Source of the DNA: Lysobacteraceae bacterium | GTDB lineage: Bacteria; Pseudomonadota; Gammaproteobacteria; Xanthomonadales; Xanthomonadaceae | Assembly: GCA_016789405.1 (NCBI GenBank) | Contig: JAEUPQ010000040.1 | Location: 214,140 to 278,139, forward strand | Reading direction: 5' to 3' | DNA: 64,000 nucleotides | Part shown: positions 57,501 through 64,000 of the stretch, piece after piece | How positions within the stretch are numbered: the stretch's first letter is position 1 | How the letters are laid out: every line of letters begins with the position of its first letter | Notes under the pieces: model-generated | Told to the model about the DNA's origin: nothing | The model's database searches: none | The model's input: only the letters and a program-made list of their open reading frames with translations | Made by a program: the position numbers and the translations under genes

Positions 57501-59885
57501 GTGTCGAAATCGAAGCTTGATCAGAGTCAACTGAAGTGGGTCTCCGACTTCATCTGGAACATCGCCAACGACCGCCTGCGCGACGTCTATGTGCGCGGCA
57601 AGTACCGCGACGTGATCCTGCCCTTCACCGTACTGCGGCGGCTGGACGCCGTGCTCGAAGCCACAAAGGATGCGGTGCTGCAGCAGAAGAAGTTCCTCGA
57701 CACCCACAAAGTGGCCGAGCAGGACGGCGCACTGCGCATGGCCGCAGGCCAGGCGTTCTACAACATGTCGGAATTCACCCTGACCAAGTTGAAGGCCAGC
57801 GGCGCAGGGCAGCGCCTGCGCGAAGACTTCATTGCATATCTGGACGGCTTCTCGCCCAACGTGCAGGAGATCCTCACCAAGTTCAATTTCCGCAACCAGA
57901 TCCAGAAGCTGGTGGATTCCCATGTTCTCGGTTACCTGATCGAGGACTTCCTCGACCCTGAGGTCAATCTCTCACCGCTGCCGGTCAAGGATGCCGACGG
58001 CCGCATCAAGCTGCCGGCGCTGGACAACCACGGCATGGGCACGGTGTTCGAGGAGCTGATCCGCCGTTTCAACGAAGAGAACAACGAAGAGGCGGGCGAA
58101 CACTTCACCCCGCGCGATGTGGTGCAGCTGATGGCGAAACTGCTGTTCCTGCCCGTGGCCGACGAGATCGAGTCCAGCACTTATTCGCTCTACGACGGCT
58201 CCTGTGGCACCGGCGGCATGCTCACCGTGGCCGAGGAAGTGCTGCACGACTTGGCCGAGCAGCACGGCAAGGAAGTCTCCATCTACCTGTTCGGGCAGGA
58301 GATCAGCGACGAAACCTACGCCATCTGCAAGGCCGACCTGCTGCTGAAGGGCGAAGGCGCGGAGGCGGAGAACATCGTCGGTGGCGCGGACAAATCCACC
58401 TTGTCCGCCGACCAGTTCCGCAGCCGCGAATTCGATTTCATGATCTCCAACCCGCCCTACGGCAAGAGCTGGAAGACCGATCTGGAGCGGTTGGGCGGCA
58501 AGAAGGAATTCAACGATTCGCGCTTCATCGTCAACCACGCGGGCAATGCCGAGTTCAAGCTCATCACCCGCTCCAGCGACGGGCAGCTTTTGTTCCAGGT
58601 GAACAAGCTGCAGAAGATGAAGCACAACACGCCACTGGGCAGCCGCATCGCGCTGGTACATAACGGCTCGGCGCTGTTCACCGGCGACGCAGGCCAGGGC
58701 GAGAGCAACATCCGCCGCTGGGTGCTGGAAAACGACTGGCTCGAAGCCATCATTGCCCTGCCGCTCAACATCTTCTACAACACCGGCATCGCCACCTACA
58801 TCTGGGTGCTGGCCAACAAGAAGGCCGAAGCGCGGCGTGGCAAAGTGCAGTTGATCGACGCATCGCAGTGGTTCCAGCCGCTGCGCCGCAATCTCGGAAA
58901 GAAGAACTGCGAACTCTCGGATGCAGACATCCAGCGAATCCTCGACCTCTACCTCGGCGAAGCGCAGGAAACCGCCGAGTCGAAATGGTTCGATGCCCAG
59001 GACTTCGGCTACTGGAAGATCACCGTCGAGCGCCCGCTGCGCCTGAAAAGCCAGCTCTCTGACGAACGCATCGAACCCCTGCGTTTTGCTTCAGGCGATG
59101 AAACGCTGCGTGCCGAGATCCATGCCATTCACGGCGAGGCGCTCTATACCGAATTCGCCAAGCGCAAGCCTGCGATCGAGGCGTGGCTGAAAGGCGAGGA
59201 TGAGAACGAAGACGACGACAGCGAAGACAGCGACAGCGGCGATGACGGTGAGGCCCCAGCCGCGCGCAAGGCTGTGCCCGCCAAGCGCCGCAAGAAGCTG
59301 CTCGATGCCTCGACGTGGCAGCGTGACAAGGGGCTGATGGAGGTGGCGCAGCGGGCGCAGCAGGCGCTGGGCAGCGACGTATTCGACGACCACAATGCAT
59401 TCCGCGCCCGGTTCGATGCGGCCCTGAAGGCCCAGGGCGACAGGCTCGGCGCCCCCGAGAAGAAGGCCATTTACAAGGCTGTGAGCTGGCGCGACGAGAC
59501 TGCGCCGCCGGTCATCGCAAAGCGCAGCAAGCTTGGCAAGCACGATTTCTTCGAGCCCGGCTTCGATGGCGCGTACCTGGAGGCCGTGGGCAAGGATCGC
59601 TTCATGGTCGAGTACGAACCCGACAGCGAGCTGCGCGACACCGAACAGGTTCCGTTGAAGGAACAGGGCGGCATCGATGCTTTCTTCGCCCGCGAAGTCC
59701 TGCCGCACGCACCGGATGCCTGGATTGCCACCGACAAGACCCAGATCGGCTACGAGATTTCGTTTGCCCGCTATTTCTACAAGCCCGCGTCGCTGCGCAC
59801 GCTGGCGGAAATCCGCGCCGATATCCTTGCCCTGGAGCAGCAGAGCGAAGGTTTGCTGCACAAGACCGTGGGGGTGGAAAAATAA
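57501..59885 (+). CDS. hsdM: Type I restriction-modification DNA methyltransferase subunit HsdM
   Basis: 794 aa, GTG start. Adenine-N6 methyltransferase subunit. N-terminal HsdM helical domain to about residue 170 (FIWNIANDRLRDVYVRGKYR), then the methylase with motif I DGSCGTGGM (232-240) and motif IV NPPYGK (317-322). Residues about 562-600 form an acidic linker (GEDENEDDDSEDSDSGDDGE) followed by basic PAKRRKK, and 190 further residues extend well beyond the 500-aa minimal form. Such long HsdM variants exist; the extension is unassigned. Stop and hsdS start overlap by one base (TAATG). Confidence 0.95.
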   Translation: MSKSKLDQSQLKWVSDFIWNIANDRLRDVYVRGKYRDVILPFTVLRRLDAVLEATKDAVLQQKKFLDTHKVAEQDGALRMAAGQAFYNMSEFTLTKLKASGAGQRLREDFIAYLDGFSPNVQEILTKFNFRNQIQKLVDSHVLGYLIEDFLDPEVNLSPLPVKDADGRIKLPALDNHGMGTVFEELIRRFNEENNEEAGEHFTPRDVVQLMAKLLFLPVADEIESSTYSLYDGSCGTGGMLTVAEEVLHDLAEQHGKEVSIYLFGQEISDETYAICKADLLLKGEGAEAENIVGGADKSTLSADQFRSREFDFMISNPPYGKSWKTDLERLGGKKEFNDSRFIVNHAGNAEFKLITRSSDGQLLFQVNKLQKMKHNTPLGSRIALVHNGSALFTGDAGQGESNIRRWVLENDWLEAIIALPLNIFYNTGIATYIWVLANKKAEARRGKVQLIDASQWFQPLRRNLGKKNCELSDADIQRILDLYLGEAQETAESKWFDAQDFGYWKITVERPLRLKSQLSDERIEPLRFASGDETLRAEIHAIHGEALYTEFAKRKPAIEAWLKGEDENEDDDSEDSDSGDDGEAPAARKAVPAKRRKKLLDASTWQRDKGLMEVAQRAQQALGSDVFDDHNAFRARFDAALKAQGDRLGAPEKKAIYKAVSWRDETAPPVIAKRSKLGKHDFFEPGFDGAYLEAVGKDRFMVEYEPDSELRDTEQVPLKEQGGIDAFFAREVLPHAPDAWIATDKTQIGYEISFARYFYKPASLRTLAEIRADILALEQQSEGLLHKTVGVEK

Positions 59886-61279
59886 TGTTTCGCCCTTATC
59901 CGGATTACAGGCGAACTGATTTGAAGTGGTTTGAATATTTGCCTGATTCGTGGGCCATCCTACGTACAAAGCAAATGTTCCGTTTGGTCATTGAAAAAGC
60001 TCCAGTAAATAACCAGATGGAGTTGCTATCTGTTTACGCCCATATTGGCGTAAGACCGCGAAAAAGCCTTGAGCAGCGCGGCAATAAAGCCTCTACCACC
60101 GATGGATATTGGGTTGTAAGAGAGGGGGACATAATTTGCAACAAGCTCCTCGCTTGGATGGGCGCTATTGGTGTCTCCCACTATCAAGGCGTTACCAGTC
60201 CAGCCTATGATATTTTGAGGCCAATCAAGCCATGCAACACTGACTACTATCATTTCCTATTTAGAACGAAGAAGTATCTCCAGCAGTTCAAGATAAGGTC
60301 GAAGGGCATAATGGATATGCGCCTCCGGCTATATTTCGATCAGTTTGGACAAATTCCAATTCCTGTCCCTCCGCGACGTGAGCAAGACCAGATCGTCGCC
60401 TATCTGCGCGTGCAGGACGCGCACATCGCTCGCTTCATCAAGGTCAAGCGCGGCCTCATCAAGCTGCTCACCGAACAGAAGCTGCGCATCATTGACCACG
60501 CTGTCACGCGCGGCCTTGATTCATCGGTAGCGTTGAGGCCGTCCGGCATCGAATGGCTGGGCGAGGTACCGGAGCATTGGGAAGTCATGCCACTAAAACG
60601 TGCGTGTGTGCGTTCTGCTCTCTACGGGGCAAATATTCCAGCGACACATTACACGGATAACGGAGTTCGTTTCCTGCGAACTACCGATATTTTGGAAAGT
60701 GGGCAATTGAAACTTGGTGGAGTGTTTTTGCCCGAAACAATGGTTCGCGACTACCTTTTGTCTGATGGGGATGTCCTGGTGTCTCGTAGTGGAACAATTG
60801 GCCGGGCGTTTCTCTACAGTGCAGAAAAGCACGGTCAATGTTCTTATGCTGGATATCTTGTGCGCTTCAGTCCGGCAGAATTTCTGCATCCTGCCTTTCT
60901 GTTCTGCTACACAAAAACGCGTGCGTTCGCTGACTTCATCAAGCTCAATGCAATCTCTACGACTATTGAGAATCTGAACGGCGACAAGTACGCCAAGATG
61001 GCAGTTCCAGTGCCGCCATTGGAAGAGCAGAAAACCATCTGTCGCTGGATCACCGAGGGATGCAAGCCGCTGGATGATGCCATCACCCGAATCGAAGAAG
61101 AAATCAAGCTGATCCGCGAATACCGCGACCGTCTGATTGCCGATGTGGTCACCGGGCAGGTGGACGTGCGCGGCTGGCAGCCAGGCCCGGACGACGTGGT
61201 GGACGACGCGGTGCTGGCCGCGCTGGGCGATGAGCAGGACGATGTGACCGAGGAGGATGGCGATGGCGAAGAAAGCTGA
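59885..61279 (+). CDS. hsdS: Type I restriction-modification specificity subunit HsdS
   Basis: 464 aa. Two target-recognition domains: TRD1 about residues 10-155 and TRD2 about 230-375, each followed by a conserved coiled-coil region (PIPVPPRREQDQIVAYLRVQ and VPPLEEQKTICRWITEGCKP). TRDs decide the bipartite DNA target and are notably AT-richer than the conserved segments and the neighbours. The C-terminus is acidic (DEQDDVTEEDGDGEES). Its end overlaps the next start, so hsdM, hsdS and the nuclease gene are one unit. The DNA target cannot be predicted here. Confidence 0.94.
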   Translation: MFRPYPDYRRTDLKWFEYLPDSWAILRTKQMFRLVIEKAPVNNQMELLSVYAHIGVRPRKSLEQRGNKASTTDGYWVVREGDIICNKLLAWMGAIGVSHYQGVTSPAYDILRPIKPCNTDYYHFLFRTKKYLQQFKIRSKGIMDMRLRLYFDQFGQIPIPVPPRREQDQIVAYLRVQDAHIARFIKVKRGLIKLLTEQKLRIIDHAVTRGLDSSVALRPSGIEWLGEVPEHWEVMPLKRACVRSALYGANIPATHYTDNGVRFLRTTDILESGQLKLGGVFLPETMVRDYLLSDGDVLVSRSGTIGRAFLYSAEKHGQCSYAGYLVRFSPAEFLHPAFLFCYTKTRAFADFIKLNAISTTIENLNGDKYAKMAVPVPPLEEQKTICRWITEGCKPLDDAITRIEEEIKLIREYRDRLIADVVTGQVDVRGWQPGPDDVVDDAVLAALGDEQDDVTEEDGDGEES

Positions 61280-62336
61280 ATCCGCTTTGGCCTCCGGCGC
61301 GCTGCTGAGCGAGCTGCGTGGCCTGATCGAGTCCGCCCGCCATCACGTCGCGCAGACCGCCAACGCCACGCTGACCATGCTGTACTGGCATGTGGGGCAG
61401 CGCATCCGGCGCGAGGTGCTGAAGCAGGGGCGCGCAGGGTATGGCGAGGAGATTCTTGCGACGCTGTCGCAACAATTGACCAAGGACTACGGCAAGGGCT
61501 TCAACCTGTCGGCATTGACCCGCATGGCCAAGTTCGCCGAGGCATTCCCCGATGAGGCCATTGTCGCGGCGCTGTCGCAACAATTGAGCTGGAGTCACTT
61601 CATCGAGATCCTGCCGCTCAAACAGCCGATGGAGCGCGAGTATTACGCCGAACTCTGCCGCGTGGAACGCTGGAGCGTGCGCACCCTGCGCGAGCGCATC
61701 GGCAGCCAGCTGTACCTGCGCACGGCCATCGCCAGGCAGCCCGAAGCGGTGGTGAAAGCGGAAATCGGCCACCTGCGCGACGGCGGTCAGATGACGCCCG
61801 ATCTGGTGTTCCGCGACCCGTACATGCTGGACTTCCTGGGTCTGCCGCAGGACTACAGCGAACGCGACCTGGAAGATGCCATTCTGCGCGAGATGGAGCG
61901 CTTCCTGCTGGAGCTGGGCGTGGGCTTTACCTTCGTGGCGCGGCAGAAGCGCATCAGCGTGGGCGCCGACGATTTCTATCTCGATCTGCTGTTCTATCAC
62001 CGCCATCTCAAACGGCTGGTGGCGGTGGAGCTGAAGCTGGAGAAGTTCCAGCCTGCGCACAAGGGACAGATGGAACTGTACCTGCGCTGGCTCGACCAGC
62101 ACGACCGCGCAGCGGGCGAGGAAGCGCCCATCGGGCTGATCCTCTGCGCCAGCAAGGACGCCGAACAGGTGCAACTGATGGATATGGACGCATCCAACAT
62201 CCGCGTTTCGGAGTATCTGGCGCACATCCCGGACATGAAGGTGCTGCAAGCGCAGCTGCATCGCGCCGTGGAACTGGCGCGCGAACGCGCGACGCGCGGG
62301 GTGTTGCCGAACGAGCAGAAGGGAGTCAGCGAATGA
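61263..62336 (+). CDS. PDDEXK nuclease of the DUF1016/YhcG family
   Basis: 357 aa. N-terminal DUF1016 part (residues about 10-170; TMLYWHVGQRIRREVLKQGR, SHFIEILPLKQPMEREYY) and a C-terminal PD-(D/E)xK nuclease with DFYLDLLFYHRHLKRLVAVE and LKLEKFQP carrying the Asp and E-x-K. Frequently found inserted in type I RM loci; in vivo role not settled. Start at the second ATG because AGGAGG is six bases from it; the first ATG is too close. Stop overlaps hsdR by ATGA. Confidence 0.88.
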   Translation: MAKKAESALASGALLSELRGLIESARHHVAQTANATLTMLYWHVGQRIRREVLKQGRAGYGEEILATLSQQLTKDYGKGFNLSALTRMAKFAEAFPDEAIVAALSQQLSWSHFIEILPLKQPMEREYYAELCRVERWSVRTLRERIGSQLYLRTAIARQPEAVVKAEIGHLRDGGQMTPDLVFRDPYMLDFLGLPQDYSERDLEDAILREMERFLLELGVGFTFVARQKRISVGADDFYLDLLFYHRHLKRLVAVELKLEKFQPAHKGQMELYLRWLDQHDRAAGEEAPIGLILCASKDAEQVQLMDMDASNIRVSEYLAHIPDMKVLQAQLHRAVELARERATRGVLPNEQKGVSE

Positions 62337-64000
62337 AACCGACCGACACCAGCGAAAGAGAGCTGGAGCGATTGATCGTGCGTCACCTGGCGGGGATCAG
62401 CGAGCACCCGCCGGTGACACCGGACGCCGTGCGCGAATCGGCCCAGGTCTACGCCCCCGGCGGTTGCGTGCTCGGGCGTGCGGCGGACTACAACCGCGAC
62501 GTGGCGCTGGATGTGGCGCAGTTGCTGGCCTTCCTGCAGACCACCCAGCCCATGGCGGTGGACACGCTGGAGCTGGCGGTGGACGGCATCAAGCGCACCC
62601 AGTTCCTGCACAGGCTGCAAGGCGAGATTACCAGGCGCGGTGTGGTGGATGTCCTGCGCAAGGGCGTGAGCCACGGACCGGTCCATGTCGATCTCTACAA
62701 GCTGCTGCCCACGCCGGGCAATGCCGCCGCAGCGGATGCCTTCGGCAGCAACATCTTCAGCGTGACCCGTCAGTTGCGCTACAGCAATGATTCCGGCAAC
62801 GAACTGGACCTGGCGATCTTCATCAACGGTTTGCCGGTGCTGACCTTCGAATTGAAGAATTCGCTGACCAAGCAGACCTTGGCCGATGCCATCGTCCAGT
62901 ACCAGACCACGCGAGACCCGAAGGAATTGCTGTTCCAGTTGGGCCGTTGCGTGGCCCATATCGCCATGGATGATGCCGAGGTGGCCTTCTGTACCGAACT
63001 CAAAGGCAAGGCCTCGTGGTTCCTGCCGTTCAATCAGGGTTGGAACAGCGGCGCAGGCAATCCGCCAAACCCGGATGGTCTGAAGACCGACTACCTGTGG
63101 AAACAGGTGCTGGTCCGCGAGTCGCTGGCCAACATCATCGAGAGTTATGCGCAGGTGGTCGAAGAAGAAGAGGTCGACGCCAACGGCAAGAAACGAAAGA
63201 AGCGCAAGCAGATCTTCCCCCGCTTCCATCAGTTGCGCACGGTGCGTGCCCTGCTGCGCCGCGCCCGCGTCGACGGGGTGGGCAAGCGTTATCTGATCCA
63301 GCATTCGGCAGGCAGTGGCAAGAGCAACACGATTGCCTGGCTGGCGCACCAGCTGGTGGAGCTGCGCCGTGAGGATGATCCGCTCACGGCGCAGTTCGAC
63401 TCCATCATCGTCATCACCGACCGGCGAGCGCTGGACACGCAGATCGCCCGAACCATCAAGGGTTACGATCATGTGGCGTCGATCTTCGGTCACTCCGACA
63501 ACGCGCAGGAGCTGCGCGAGTACTTGCGCCGGGGCAAGAAGATCATCGTCACCACGGTGCAGAAATTCCCGTTCATCCTCGATGAGCTGGGCGACCTCTC
63601 CGGCAGAAATTTCGCGCTGTTGATCGACGAGGCACATTCCAGCCAGGGCGGCAAGACCACGGCGCGGATGCACGAAGCCCTCGGAGGCAAGGTTGCCGAG
63701 GAGGAGTTCGAGGAGGACAGCACGCAGGATGCGGTGAACGCGGAAATCGAGAAACGCATCGCCTCGCGCAAGCTGCTGGCCAACGCCAGCTACTTCGCAT
63801 TCACCGCCACGCCGAAGAACAAGACGCTTGAATTGTTCGGCGAGAAGGTGCTGGTCGGTGACAAAGTGCAGTTCCGCTCGCCGGAGGAGCTGACCTACAC
63901 CACCAAGCAGGCCATCCAGGAGAAGTTCATCCTCGACGTGGTGGAGAACTACACCACCTACGACAGCTTCTACCAAGTGGCCAAGACGGTGGCGGACGAC
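62333..64000 (+). CDS. hsdR: Type I restriction endonuclease subunit HsdR (partial, C-terminus beyond the window)
   Basis: 556 codons visible, cut at the window end with an open frame. N-terminal PD-(D/E)xK nuclease: Asp159 (NELDLAIFINGLPV), Glu173-x-Lys175 (TFELKNS) and Gln189 (IVQYQTTRD). ATP-dependent translocase: Walker A HSAGSGKSN (324-332), ITDRRALDTQI, DEAH box LLIDEAHSSQGG (Asp432) and motif III FAFTATPKNKTLELFG. A basic linker with NGKKRKKRKQ separates the two parts. Starts inside the stop of the nuclease gene, so translation is coupled. Typical full length is about 1000 aa, so roughly half is missing. Confidence 0.93.
   Translation, partial: MKPTDTSERELERLIVRHLAGISEHPPVTPDAVRESAQVYAPGGCVLGRAADYNRDVALDVAQLLAFLQTTQPMAVDTLELAVDGIKRTQFLHRLQGEITRRGVVDVLRKGVSHGPVHVDLYKLLPTPGNAAAADAFGSNIFSVTRQLRYSNDSGNELDLAIFINGLPVLTFELKNSLTKQTLADAIVQYQTTRDPKELLFQLGRCVAHIAMDDAEVAFCTELKGKASWFLPFNQGWNSGAGNPPNPDGLKTDYLWKQVLVRESLANIIESYAQVVEEEEVDANGKKRKKRKQIFPRFHQLRTVRALLRRARVDGVGKRYLIQHSAGSGKSNTIAWLAHQLVELRREDDPLTAQFDSIIVITDRRALDTQIARTIKGYDHVASIFGHSDNAQELREYLRRGKKIIVTTVQKFPFILDELGDLSGRNFALLIDEAHSSQGGKTTARMHEALGGKVAEEEFEEDSTQDAVNAEIEKRIASRKLLANASYFAFTATPKNKTLELFGEKVLVGDKVQFRSPEELTYTTKQAIQEKFILDVVENYTTYDSFYQVAKTVADD

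Overview
The window reads as a chromosomal segment of a high-GC gammaproteobacterium of the Lysobacteraceae (Xanthomonadaceae), most like Lysobacter, Luteimonas or relatives. This placement rests on the complete lipid A/cell-envelope gene order (frr-uppS-cdsA-dxr-rseP-bamA-lpxD-fabZ-lpxA-lpxB-rnhB, then dnaE-accA), on a PiuC/PepSY/DUF2271/DUF4198/ApbE iron locus of the type I associate with xanthomonads, on a SUF operon led by an Rrf2 regulator, and on the strong G/C third-position bias. No 16S or other decisive marker is present, so genus is inference. No tRNA, rRNA, prophage or insertion sequence was recognised.

Layout. (1) 1-6.6 kb, minus strand: an iron-acquisition and extracytoplasmic flavin redox operon. 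A TonB-dependent siderophore receptor is followed by a PiuC-type Fe(II)/2-oxoglutarate hydroxylase, a PepSY membrane protein, a DUF2271 protein, a DUF4198 protein, the FMN transferase ApbE and the start of a membrane flavoprotein; two Fur-box-like sites overlap the promoter. (2) 6.6-13.8 kb, minus: SUF Fe-S assembly operon (Rrf2 regulator, sufB, ACT-GNAT fusion, sufC, sufD, sufS, GNAT, Rieske ferredoxin), mostly coupled by ATGA overlaps. (3) 13.9-19.6 kb: housekeeping and orphan genes, including a lone SET-domain methyltransferase, a DUF5916 outer-membrane protein, a lipoprotein, a lysine-tailed HU protein and a degenerate GT51 protein. (4) 19.7-37.3 kb, minus: the cell-envelope/DNA-replication block, interrupted between rnhB and dnaE by a small secreted protein and an opposite-strand 2H phosphoesterase-like gene. 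(5) 37.5-54.4 kb: a CDF metal exporter and a peptide/carbon scavenging region (POT and OPT peptide transporters facing apart, two S9 prolyl oligopeptidase-type peptidases, DUF819 permease, CstA with its YbdD partner), plus tandem secreted paralogues and a parallel beta-helix protein. (6) 54.5-64 kb: an accessory island. A lipoprotein and an unusual 21-bp/84-bp hierarchical tandem repeat lead into a SymE-like toxin gene and an Mrr endonuclease gene. A type I restriction-modification operon follows: hsdM, hsdS, a PDDEXK (DUF1016/YhcG) nuclease gene and hsdR, the last cut by the window end.

How the parts work together: the first 14 kb couples iron uptake and periplasmic redox chemistry to Fe-S cluster building; the middle makes lipid A, inserts outer-membrane proteins and starts fatty-acid synthesis; the 38-54 kb stretch suits a peptide-feeding lifestyle; the last 8 kb is a DNA-defence cassette analogous to the immigration control region of E. 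coli. Short hairpin repeats of identical core sequence lie on both sides of the lipoprotein-repeat-symE segment.

The best candidates for something undescribed are the hierarchical repeat next to symE, the defence island architecture itself, and the tandem secreted proteins in which one copy has lost the GYWK motif.
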